Shown here: positions 12,705 through 23,739 of the stretch, piece after piece
Position numbering within the stretch: the stretch's first letter is position 1
Layout of the letters: every line of letters starts with the position of its first letter
Assembly: GCA_049724395.1 (NCBI GenBank)
Contig: JAUGWO010000091.1
Location: 62,001-126,000, forward strand
Reading direction: 5' to 3'
From: Spongospora subterranea f. sp. subterranea
Lineage: Eukaryota; Endomyxa: Phytomyxea; Phytomyxea; Plasmodiophorida
DNA: 64,000 nucleotides
Notes under the pieces: model-generated
Told to the model about the DNA's origin: nothing
The model's database searches: none
The model's input: only the letters and a program-made list of their open reading frames with translations
Program-made: the position numbers and the translations under genes

Positions 12705-15122
12705 ATGTCCATCGCCGAGCTTCGCACCGGTACGGGGAACTTACCATCGCGTCATCTAGATACCAAACCCACAGCTGGGAATAGATTGCGCCGAACCTCA
12801 GATCGATAACTCGTATTACAAAGGGTCCCAGATAATTCCTGTCGCCGCCCTAATCGATGAACTCAAGAATGATAATGTCGCTGTAATCCTTGCCCGCTGC
12901 TATTGCGCTTTGAGGTTGCTGAACCTTATCTACAGGTTCGGTTAAGTTCCATCAGCAAACTCGTGGAAATTGCGGACGCCCTAGGACCCCAACGCTCCCG
13001 TGAGGAACTTATCCCATATCTTAACGATTTCATCGAGGACGATGATGATATTCTGCTAGCTCTAGCAGAGCAGCTTCCTAAACTCATCAATCAGGTCGGT
13101 ATATTATCCCGCCGTTTTTGAGTCTAACGTGCTGCTTAGGTTGGGGGAGCCGACCACGCGCATACGCTTTTTGCCCCATTAGAGACCATTGCCGGTGTGG
13201 AAGAACCATCCGTTCGCGATAAAGCTATTGAAGCAATTATTCATATTTCCAAGTCGCTCTCCTTTGATCACGTCATCAAACATTTTATACCGCTTATCGA
13301 ACGGTTTGCTACTGGAGAATGGTTCACCTCAAGGACAGCTTGTTGCCCCTTGTTCAGTGTTGGATATCGGTTTTTGCTGGATTCCCGTGAAGATTGTCAA
13401 GCTAGGTCGGTATTTACATGTCCTCATCAAACATTACTGGAATTAAAGCGTGTTCAGCTGTATGAATTTGCTGACTTTGTACTCCAAACTTTGCACCGAT
13501 GAGACACCAATGGTTCGACGTGCTGCGTGCACAAATATCGGAAGCCTGGCAGCTTGCGTTGACAAAACCAGTTTTTTCAAATATGTGTACCCAAGTTTTC
13601 TAACTCTCTCTAAGGATGATCAAGATTCTATCAGGCTGCTGGCAGTTGGCAACTGTGTCAGGCTAGCTGAGGTCGTAGACCCAGATGAAATCGTAAACAA
13701 AATTAGAAAAAATCATGGTTTTTTTTCTAAATATTCTGCGCAGGAAAGCGTAGTACTTCCTATCGTTCTAAGCCTTTGCCAAGATAAATCCTGGAGAGTG
13801 AGGTATATGGCGGCTGACAAATTTACTGAGGTACTGTAAGGCCTTTATTCGTTATGTATCACATTCGATGTTTATTTTACCTCCCAGCTTTATGTAAGGC
13901 TTTCACCGGAGATCATTAATAGGCAGATGATTGATTGTTTTATCGCTCTGCTTACCGACGTTGAACCTGAAGTGCGCGCTGTTGCAACTGCAAAGATTAC
14001 CCGTGGGTGTAAAAAGTTTTTACAAATTGCTCATTTTCTAAATGCTCAACTGTAGTCGTGTGTGCTGTTCTGAAAAAGGAGCTAATAACGTTCAGAATTT
14101 TGCCTGTTTTGGCTGGTCTTTCATCGTGTCAATCACATTATGTTCGAGCCGCTCTTGCTGGTGTGGTTATGGGCATTTCAGAGTTCGTTACCCGAGATGA
14201 ATTCTTCGAGCATCTTTTACCGTTATTCCTCCTATTTCTGCGTAATAATCTGTCACTCGCCGTTCGAGATTTCATTTTCTGAAACTTTGCAGGCGACCCT
14301 GTTCCTGATGTCCGTTTGAAAATTATTTCGCGTTTGGACTACATTCAAACTCTTGTCGGAATTGATTTATTTGTTCAATCATTACTCCCGGCGATTTCCA
14401 GCTTAGCGAGTGACCCGAATTGGCGGGTTCGGCTAGCCATCATCGAGAACATCCCGCTTATAGCTGAGCAGCTTGTAAGTTGTGCTTATGTCAGCGGTGC
14501 CATGCTTGTATATCCATTAATCTTAGGGCGCCGATTTTTTTGAGCAACACTTACGTAATCTTGCTCTTTCATGGATGTGTGACCCTGTTTTTTCTGTCCG
14601 TGCTGCTGCAACCAAGAATCTAACGAGGTTCACCACCACATTCGGTAAAGAATGGTGCATACGGGAGATTTTTCCTCGCGTCATAGACATGATGGCAAAT
14701 CCGCATTATTTATACAGAATGAATGCGCTAACGGCAGTGATTGTTTGTGATTATTTTTGTGCATTATTTCTTGCTGCTGATTTCAATTTTTCTTAGGAAT
14801 TGGAACCTGCTTGCGGAGCGGCATCTATCGAGACGGGGCTGTTGCCTTCTGTTTTGAAGCTTGCAAGCGATCCGGTGCGGTTCCCCGATTGAATTGAGTG
14901 CAGGTCGATGATTTCATTTAGGTTCCTAATATCCGATTTAATGTCTCGAAATTTATCAGCAGCATGGCACCGCGTCTAGCTGTTTCAGTTGTAACTCGGG
15001 ATATCATCCCCGTTCTTGATGTACTTCTCAGCGATCTAGACTGCGACGTCCGGTATTTTTCTGATCTGGCTATGTCTTTATGTAAATCGCTAGTAGACCA
15101 GGACATGATCATGCATGACTAA
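12705..15122 (+). CDS. PPP2R1A: Protein phosphatase 2A scaffold subunit A (PR65)
   Basis: The A subunit is an all-HEAT-repeat scaffold that holds the PP2A catalytic C subunit and the regulatory B subunits. HEAT repeats are readable exon after exon: [119 protein letters not shown], and [15 protein letters not shown]. The C-terminus is near [11 protein letters not shown]. No ATG precedes the first HEAT exon in frame. The ATG at 12705 is chosen because a 55-nt intron (GTACGG to GGAATAG) joins it in phase. At least nine short introns are present. The symbol is given for the family; the organism may have one gene for both vertebrate isoforms. Confidence 0.92.
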
Positions 15123-15349
15123 AATGTTCCCGCTTCTATTTATTCATGAGTAACCTGATAATAAAGAGAGTAACTACTTATCCGTTTTACGCTCATAACG
15201 CATAATATCCCAAAAAAGAATGGGACTGCAATTAAATCAAACACGTAGGACTACTTGGCATCATTTCATCAGCGATCATTCTCTTAATTGCGATAATCTG
15301 TCGCATCGGTCTCTAAATCGTCTTGGTAAACAAATGATTTTTTAACTCA

Positions 15350-16079
15350 ATGCATATGCGATATATTGTACAGGTTATGTTTGCGAAAAAGCCCACCCCA
15401 AAAGCGCTGATAGTTTCATTCAATAACTGCTGTTTTATTGCGCTAATAGACAAGGAGAAAAGCGAGACGCCATCGTATCAACGTTTGGGGAAGGATGGAT
15501 GGATGGCCCCTGATTTCATGATAAATTCTGTACTTTTACCAACCTCTCGCCACATTTTCGGCACACACAATTACGAATCGGTCGACAACATGAGCACCGT
15601 TTTTCCAACGGGTGACGGCCGTTTGCCTTCTCCCCTCTATTTACCACTGATACGCTGGCTGTCAGATCCTAATAAAAATTGCTTTTGGCTCACATCGCCA
15701 CTTCTCCCGGAAAGGACAAATAGGAGCGATCACAATTGTATTCTGCCAATATTTGTTCTCGCGAGCAGCCGAAGCAGGCAAAGCAATCCCGATGTCCAAC
15801 TGCAGAACATTGCTTCGGTACCGTATCTTGTTTCATAAACTGCCCACGAAGCCTGTTTTACGAACGGTAAGCTTGCAAAAAGCGTACTTCCGTAAGATGA
15901 AGCACCGGCGTCAGCGAAATCTACTACGAAACATCTCTAACTACTATGGAGTGAAGCTCGATTTGCCGAGGAAATTTCATATTTTTTACGATATGATTAC
16001 TATTTTGCTAAACATGACCAGCGGCGGATTTCCTGCACAGGAAACTTTGGCCAATACTGGACTTGCTGATGCCCAATAG
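15350..16079 (+). CDS. Possible small protein gene, unrecognised
   Basis: Between PP2A-A and the kelch gene there is a plus-strand open stretch of 162 codons (15350-15838), and an overlapping one in another frame (15753-16079). The second reads like coding sequence if it starts after an acceptor at CAAATAG (near 15721): GAITIVFCQYLFSRAAEAGK, then a basic stretch YFRKMKHRRQRNLLRN. Candidate splice sites exist, such as GTAAGCTT near 15868, but no complete model is forced. No family is recognised. The 3' end overlaps the antisense tail of the kelch gene, so part of this is probably a shadow. Confidence 0.22.
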
Positions 16080-17193
16080 GGTTCTGACCCGACCCTGGAA
16101 CCGATCATCTGACGCTCCCATATCATTCGATGGCACGTGAATCTCCTTCTTCCACGTCTTTCCGTCGAAGAATATCAATCTGGATTGAAGGGACGGTATC
16201 GATTCGTCCGAATCATCGACCAGCGCCACCAGCTTGTCGTTGACCACGGTCAAGCCCATCACATTCGTGGCCGGGATCGACGGAAGCGACGTCCACTGCA
16301 GGGTGTCGATGTCGAACACGCAACACATGTCGGTCGTAGCTTCACGAAGCGCTCGAACCCATCCGCCAGCGATTACCAGACGATTGTTCCAGACGACGAA
16401 CCCGCCGGGGAAGTGAGGCCCATCTGGTTGACGAGGGAGACTCTTCCACGAGCCGTTGACAGGATCTAGGGTGAGCGACAGATCAACGAGTCGCCCGTCG
16501 TCATCCCCACCGACCAGTAACAAAATCTGCTGATTTTGACTGGCGATGACGCCAACTGACGCCAAACAGATGTCCATATGGAGTCGGGTCAGTTCACTCC
16601 ATTGGCGTAGACGGTTGTCGAACTGCATCACGATCTGTCTGTCCACGTTCATACCCGGCAATCACGATCAGGCAATGATCGTTCAGGACGCAGCCGATCA
16701 AGAATCGATCGAGAGCGTTGCAGGACGGAAGGGAGATCCACCGGCGATTGACAGGATCGTACTCTGCACAGGTTCCAATGCCGATGGCGATCAGGCGCTT
16801 GTTCAACGTGGCCAGCCATTGCGTCCCGGGATAAGGGTGAATAAACCCCCAGCGCTGCGATAATGGGTCAAACACGTTGATCGTCCCGTTGCTAGAGCCT
16901 TCGGCGACGACAATAACCTCCCGCGTGTCCATGATCTTTTTCGCCGCCAGATTCCAACTACGACACACGGGCGAGATTCGCGCCAGGTCTCTGGATGGGC
17001 CCAAACATTGTAAAACCCTCCGAACGATATCGTTTAGGTAGAAATGATCCTGTTCATATCCCTCCCCCTCCTGGTTGCGGTCGTCTTTGGTGCTGGAGTC
17101 AGTGCAAAAGAGCCATCTAAGGGAGCGGATCATGGGCTTTTCACAACTCAGGCCCATCTCTTCGACGGCCGAACCCCGCATTAGAATCCGCAT
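16008..17193 (-). CDS. F-box-like / kelch-repeat protein (apparent frame break)
   Basis: F-box/kelch proteins are substrate receptors of SCF ubiquitin ligases. After an N-terminal region, an F-box-like segment reads YLNDIVRRVLQCLGPSRDLA followed by VCRSWNLAA. Kelch blades follow: INVFDPLSQRWGF, EYDPVNRRWISLPSC, LLLVGGDDDGRLVDL, LDPVNGSWKSLP, NNRLVIAGGW, and FDIDTLQWTSLPSIPATN. The ATG at 17193 is the first in frame; a 30-bp tandem repeat sits immediately upstream in the same open frame. Near 16630-16660 the reading frame changes between LIVIAG and QFDNRLRQW. No canonical intron of normal size resolves it; 31- or 43-nt GT-AG introns would, as would a one-base indel. No introns are needed elsewhere, unlike neighbouring genes. 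Confidence 0.62.
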
Positions 17194-17209
17194 GATGTTG
17201 ATTCGGGAC

Positions 17210-17281
17210 CGATCCTGACACTTGGCCCGGATTCCAGAGCGATCCTGACACTTGGCCCGGATTCCAGAGCGATCCTGACAA
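17210..17281. repeat. 30-bp tandem repeat, 2.4 copies
   Basis: The unit begins CGATCCTGACACTTGGCCCG and ends GATTCCAGAG. Two exact copies (17210-17239 and 17240-17269) are followed by 12 bases of a third. Its length is a multiple of three and its frame is open with the kelch gene, so it would add a decapeptide repeat if translation began further upstream. Otherwise it is 5' UTR. Confidence 0.9.
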
Positions 17282-17625
17282 ATATGGAAATCACCTGGGC
17301 CAATCTCCACTAAATGATGGTACAATGGTGATCGGTCGATCTTTCTAACGGTTCCGAAACGGGGGGACTCTTAGATCTTTGACTGGATTCCCAACCCTCA
17401 TGACCAGGAAGAATCTGGCTCGTTTTCACGAATCGCAATGCTCTTGTCTAGATATAGGCGGTTCCTAATTGTAAATGGTCAGAGAACATCGCGACGAAGA
17501 ATTGTTGTTTTCTATAGAATGTAAGGGAATCGAGGATCAATTGCTAAAAAACATTCATTCATTGAAAGTGTGAGATTCTGATACATCAAAAACACAAAAC
17601 ATGTTGGAAAAAATTGCAAAATACT

Positions 17626-17699
17626 AGCCCATGCAGGGATTCGAACCCTGGCATCGAGATTCAAAGTCTCACATCATGAACCACTAGAACACACGGGCT
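17626..17699 (-). tRNA. tRNA-Gln (anticodon TTG)
   Basis: On the minus strand the cloverleaf is complete. The acceptor AGCCCGT pairs with ATGGGCT (one G-T). The anticodon arm is TGAGA-CTTTGAA-TCTCG with anticodon TTG, and the T arm is CAGGG-TTCGAAT-CCCTG. The A box contains TAGTGGTT and the B box GGTTCGAATCC. Runs of T (TTTT, then TTTTTT) about 8-20 nt downstream serve as the pol III terminator. There is no intron. Confidence 0.92.
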
Positions 17700-18310
17700 G
17701 GCAACTGACGATAACAGACCATGCGCTAACATATGAAGAACATCATTACTTAACAGAGAGAGTACACTCTGATGACTCTCCGAAGGAACTTAATAAAGTT
17801 TAGTTCGCTATCAACCTTCTTGCGCATCTGTAAGACGAAAATAAGCCGAGAACTATCATCAAAACGTTGAAATATAAAATACAATGCGAGTCATTCCAAG
17901 GGCCGATGGAAACAAAACCGACTGTTGATTGATTGAACAGTGATTCGCGGCACCACGGGCCATTGCGGAATTTCTAACCTTTTTTCCATTTTTTTCACTA
18001 GTTATCCCAAATCCCGACTGGTTTTTTATACTGGCTTCGCTGTGACCCCAGTCGGACCCTCAAAAATCTTTTCGTCTCGATGTACATAGCCCTCTTCGGC
18101 GTGGCGCATATTTCAGTTGTCATCAATGTCGACTATCGTGCGCATCCTCAACAATTACGCCATGACGACAACAGAGGGTAAGATATTATTATCAAAGGAG
18201 AGTCAGGATGAAATCACTTACATAGGGATTCGTTACCCAACTGTGAACTGACTATTTGTGGAAAATGAACAAGTCTGTTTTCCGTTCACATTAGTGTGAG
18301 TGACAATTCG

Positions 18311-18361
18311 CTGGTTTCGGGGCCACACAGGTCTTAGTGTGTGTGCCTGTGTGGCCACCAG
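18311..18361. ncRNA. Strong isolated hairpin, candidate ncRNA or processing signal
   Basis: GGCCACACAGG (18321-18331) is perfectly complementary to CCTGTGTGGCC (18346-18356) around a 14-base loop. The stem is extended by CTGGT (18311-18315) pairing with ACCAG (18357-18361), leaving a 5-base bulge TTCGG. That gives 16 pairs in 51 bases, in a region without coding sequence. It has no poly-T tail, so it is not an obvious pol III gene. A precursor-miRNA-like or snoRNA-type role is possible but unsupported. Confidence 0.3.
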
Positions 18362-19376
18362 TTGTGAAAACGCACTGGGCGTGTGTAGCACTATATCTGA
18401 AGGGTCAAGAATCGACTAAAAATAGTGTAAGGGGACCCGAATAAATGTTCCGAGGGCCGCCCTCACAATAACCTCGCAACAGATTTGCGGGCGAGGCAAT
18501 GATTCGCTGTGACATGTCGCTCAAGTGCCGAGGGAAGATGGTATCGACGATGAGTCAATTGCGAGCAGTTGCTGACGTGAATTTACGCTCCTGGTTGGGC
18601 AAACCGGAAGAGTTTGTTCCTTAATCGACAAATTACCAAACAAATTGCCGACAACGGTCAGAGGCGTCGACGTTCTTGAATGAAGGTGCGGAGCTCGCTG
18701 GTTTGCGTAATTCGCTATGATTTCGCCCCGACGTTATATCCAGTGTAGAGTACATTGGAAAAGTCATGCCCACATCACCGATTTCATCAGTCTAAACTTT
18801 TTTACTGATTTACTTTGACAACAGCCAAACTTGCACTGCACAGTCTGCAGCACTCACCAAACCGTCCGAATAAATTGGCCAATATTTCTTAAACACTTAA
18901 ACACTTCAAACATGGAGTTGATCCCACTCCAAACCGCACAGCCAGCACAAGTAGAGGGATCAAATGTAGCAGAGATTGTGAACCATCCGCACTACAATCG
19001 CTGCTTGGAAACACCACAATCCCACATGACGGGCCGTTCACTTATTATATGTTTCCTGCTACGTGATCTGTGCTCAATCGCAACACACTGACGGTACAAG
19101 TCGCATATAACGATTCATGATTTTGGTGTACCGGTGATTCGGTGAACTGCGATTGCGACTGCGGGAGGGCTGCTCTTCACGAGAAGTTGATGATGTGTGG
19201 ATAATCAATTGAGAACCAGCAATAATCACAATATTTGTGGGTAAAAATATCTGGGACGCCGTTTCCCACGGTTTTCAATCATCGACGAGGATCGGGGCGC
19301 AACTAACGACTGTGTGACGACACCTGTTTTTGGTCGTCATCACGATTGACGGCGCTTAGCCGCAATCTCAATCCGC

Positions 19377-22300
19377 ATGGCCCGATCTTCACATCTAGGA
19401 GAATACTTTCTCGTTGTCGGGCCTGGAAAAGATATCGTGCCTATTGCAGGGCAAACCAGTACGAACCCACTTGATATATCTTTTCAAGGTCGAGATCGGT
19501 TAGCGAATTTACTTTCTGTAAATCTGACATGGAATCCCATCAGGCGAAGTGCTAGACAGATATCCTCAATCTAGTTCTTCTGATTGTAATGCTGAATTCC
19601 CGCCTGGAATCGCCATGTTTTGTCTACCAAACGGGTTGCGATTTTCGAAGGACCCGGAAATGCCGATATTCTACTCTTTCGCGTCGACGGTGGGCAGCGG
19701 TGAGAGATTGTATGGAGCGTGTTTAAAGTTTTATGAAAAAGCATCAAATGTGAGCATCACTCGTAGTAGACAGCCCCTTTGAGTCTTACACGTCACCCAG
19801 GATATCGTCCTTCGTGCGAAGCAGGCTCTTGCTGATCTACACCGCAGTTCTGCCACAATTTCGAAAAAAGTAGCTGACTGGCAAAGCTCCAGCGTTTCGA
19901 GGTTCACGATTTAACCTGACCATTGTAATTTTCTTAATTGATCGCAGTAGTGGGGCCGATGACGACGGTGATCCTGATTCTGACGATGCTGTAAGCGGTA
20001 AGCTGTCAGCTGTAGCGGATTCTGGTGAAAATTCGAGGGAAAGTGTGGGCGACGACGATGGTGATTTTTCGCAGTTTGTTCCAGCTCATGATACCGGCAA
20101 AATGTTGTCTATGACGGATGCTGTAGAAGACCCGACCACAATGTTGACGGCTGCTGGGAATCCTTCTAGCAGTCTCAACGATGATCTTAGAAACAATTCC
20201 AATTCGTATTCGTCCGATGATTCCAATGTCCAAGAGGTGCTAAAGCTGCACTCTTGTGACACTGGTCTAAGTTGGTTCTTCAGAATGAAGTTTTTTTCGA
20301 CGCTGAAGAAGGGCCCGACGATACCATGGCAGCAGTGAGATATTTCAAAGTCCATTGGTTATTAGCAACGATTTAACAATTTTTTAGGAGGAAAAGGCAT
20401 CAAATGTTGAAGACTTTTGGTATGTCTTGCTTCCCATTCGTGATTTATCAGTCAACATCAGTCAGGTTTGCACCGAAATGTATTTCGCATTCTTTCGTCC
20501 TGGCCATTTTTTGGGCCGATGCGTACTTTTCTAACTCAACTGTATCGGATATCGTTGACTCCAACACCCATACCTCTGGAACGACATCTTGTTAATTTCA
20601 TGAGGGAAGTTCCTGTTCCTCCAAGAGGAGGTGTCAAAGTTCAATTCACCATTGCCGACCAGACCATCTGGTATTTTTTGCAGTGATTCTCTCGAAATTC
20701 AATCTCAAGTTTCTAATTTCACCAGTTTATCGCGACCACCTGTGAATGATCCGCTTAGTGATGTTGTCAGTGGCTTCGATTTGATTGAACTTTTTGAACT
20801 TCTTCCTGTCGACAAGGTTCCGGTATTATTCTGCATCATGCGCTCTGACACTGCAATCTTAGGTTGTAATTATTCTCGAATGCCTCTTGCTTGAGCGTAA
20901 GGTTGTTTTTTTGAGCTCTCAATACTCGCTGTTGATGTCCATTGCCGAATCCTTTCTGCTGCTTATGTATCCATTTCGTTGGCAGCATGTATACATCCCC
21001 CTTTTACCAGAGGTCATCCGTCGTAACAGACAATTTTTTGATGACGTCTGACAGTGCTCTCTTAGGCACTTTTGGATTTTTTAAACGCCCCAATGCCGTT
21101 TCTTATTGGCACTCACCATTCCTTTATCCGATCATATGCAGAACTTCCAGATTCTGTTATTATCGTTAGTAACCTATCGTAGGGATTTTTATGTTTGATT
21201 TGTAATTTTTCTGCACGGTTTGTTAGGTTAATTTGGACGCACAGTCTGTTGCTGTTCCTGGGAACCCACCAAGATTACCTGGTCCGTCCTAGATTATATA
21301 TGTGAAGAAGAAATTTGATTAATCGTTTCAGAACATGAACGTAGCAAGCTAATTTCTTCGCTCAAAAGCGTTGTGACCTACCAAAACAGCCTCTGGGGTG
21401 CGAGGTCGCCATTATCAGCATCGGCGTCGGCGAATAATTCCCCAACTGCAGCACGCAAGCAGGATGGAGCAGTCAACGAAGCATTTCTTTCGTTGGCCTG
21501 GACTGAAGCTGATCTGGTATCATGGTTTCATCATCGTCCTCGCTAGTGACTATCCCAACAATATCCTAGGCGTTCACTAACGCCCCGCCTCCTGATCAAG
21601 TTGAAATGACCTCAAAACATATCCGAGTTGGAATGGACTCCAAAGGAATTCGCTCTGCGTTTTTCCGCGTCTTCGTCTCAATGCTCAAAAACTATCGAGA
21701 CTTTATCGTATATCCTAATGAAGGCGATCCGTTTCCGAATTCATTCTTTAGAGCCGAAGAGTATGATTTATCTGGCTGGTCGCGAACCAAACTCAGTTGT
21801 TCGCAGATTTATTGCAACTTTTCCAAACTCCTCTCATCGGTTTCTAGCGGATTTTCTGTCGACACAAGCTTTTGCTAAGTGAGTGCAACGGTCTTTTCAT
21901 ATTGTTTCCACTTTTCTTCTGATTTCATAGTTAGATTTATTGAGGATCGGGTCGTCCCCGGTTGCGAAGGCACTTCATCCACACCCACCGCTTCAGATCC
22001 TACCAACATGCACGTCGATACTAATGACGCAGATGTGTTGGTATTTGACGAATCGATCATTGTTAAACACAATAGATCAAAATTTGTCAAGAAAAAACCC
22101 ACCAGGTTTTTAGACCAGGACTTTTCTAAAGATGGAACGACATTTGTGGGTTGTTGCTCTAATCGACATGCAACAATTTTGATTCTGTTTAGGTTGCACC
22201 CAGCTCAGAAGCCTCGGATTTGCCAGTGTCCAGCTTCGACTATCCAGTGTGGCCTGTACCTCTCAAACCAGAACTTTTCAATCAACCGCGTTTGACTACA

Positions 22301-23739
22301 TCGCTGTTAAGACTTGATAGTGTGAGGCGACGAGATTTACAAAGCAAGAAAGGTGTTTCTCGTGCAACAGTAATATACTCCATCAGCTCCGTTCATATAT
22401 GGTTTTAATAATGGAATAGCTTTGGGAAAGGAAGTCTAGCGGATCATCTTTACCAATCTTATCATCTCAGCAACATATTTTTGCCGTTTGGTTTTCATTA
22501 CTAACCGTGATCTGCTCTACGAAACGCCAAGCCAAGCTTTTGTCGTCTGCTTTCCCCGTTCTTGAGCGGCTCAGACAGGCTGGGATTCCCGCAGACCAAC
22601 AGATTTTCAAAGACCTGATACAGTGCTGCGGGAAGTGTAAGTGTCCTGAAGTTGCGCTAGTTTTTCTTGAACATATGCAGAGGTCAAGAGTTGGGATTGC
22701 TGCAGTTTTTTTCTGGTGCTGATTGTTTTTTAGAGATGGGATTGTTGCCGACGCACAAATATACTCGGCGCTATTTACCGCTTTCAGCACAAATGGCGAT
22801 TTATCCCATGCCTATCATACACTTGGTACCCTTGGTATGTTTCCAACGCGATTAGGGAGTCCCTTGCGTAATTATGTAAACAGGTCGGGTCAAAAAACCG
22901 CTATCTCCGGACAGCGAATCTTTGAAGGCCGGTCTTTCGAATTCATGGAGAAGAGAGAAGCAAACGGCGCCCACTATGTTTGATGAAGAGGAATGTCGTC
23001 AAAGCTTCAATGCAGCGTTTCCCGGTATGGAGTTGGATACTGACGTTCTAACAACCAGATTTTCACGCTGTTCACAGGTCTTCAATGCGTGACGAAAGAA
23101 ACCTGTCCTCAATGCGGCATCGTAATGACAGATGAACAGATACGTCATGGTTGGAAAATTGACAGCAATGACTACACAACTGTATGCGGAAGCTGTCATA
23201 ATCGGTAAGTTGTTTGACTTTTCGCGTCGCAAGCGGCTGATCAAGTGACTTGCCTTTAGGTTTGTCCCTAGATTTTGCGTTTATGCTAAAGATGGATCGA
23301 ATCCTATTTTTTGTGAATATTTATCCCCTCCAGTCCTGCAAAAGGAACTCGACACATTGTTACGGGACCTACAGCAACATCAAGGAGATTACATCACCTC
23401 AAGAACTTTTCAACTGCGCTCCCCGACGGTGTTCTGGAATCTGGTTTGGCATCTAACAAATCTAGCATTACCTATCAACCATTTAGTCCCGTGGATGTCA
23501 ACAATATCCCCTGAGAAGTAAATCTCTGGCATGGTGATCTGGTTCTTAATTTGACAAATTATGCAGGTCGGCTGGACGAACCAGTTCCAGCCCGAGAACG
23601 ACAGGAGTTGGTCGGAGCCCGAGACGCAATCGGTCGGCTTTTAATGTTGGCGGTGCAGTTGCATTGTCGTCTGGGAACCGATGCTCTTCTGCGCTTCCAC
23701 AAATCGCTGTTGATTCCGGGCCATTCAAATATGCTCTAG
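19377..23739 (+). CDS. DENND4-family (Crag-like) Rab guanine nucleotide exchange factor
   Basis: DENND4 proteins activate Rab10 and guide basolateral and secretory traffic. The tripartite DENN module is visible. The upstream DENN part has GEYFLVVGPGKD, then DRYPQSS, FCLPNGLRF and ERLYGACLKFYE. The core has FLLLMYPFRWQHVYIPLLPE and PFLIGTHHSF, followed by VNLDAQSV. The downstream part has RVFVSMLKNYRDFIV and FLSTQAFAKFIEDR. The DENND4-specific PPR-like helices then follow: QAGIPADQQIFKDLIQCCGK and GIVADAQIYSALFTAFS. The C-terminus carries the family cysteine block ETCPQCGIVMTDEQIRHGW, then FWNLVWHLTNLALP. The ATG at 19377 is in frame with the uDENN start. The gene is cut by many 40-60-nt introns. 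It ends at GHSNML. Confidence 0.88.

Larger units (their letters stand above)
17282..19376. other. Intergenic region with tRNA-Gln and a strong hairpin
   Basis: Apart from the tRNA and the hairpin listed separately, I see only short unrecognised open frames. One of 43 codons at about 18499-18630 reads MIRCDMSLKCRGK and ends PEEFVP; another of 86 codons lies at 18831-19091. Neither has splice-supported continuation. TTGCACTGCACAGTCTGCAG at 18833-18852 resembles the recurring ACTG/CAGT promoter words and lies about 530 bp upstream of DENND4. Confidence 0.4.
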
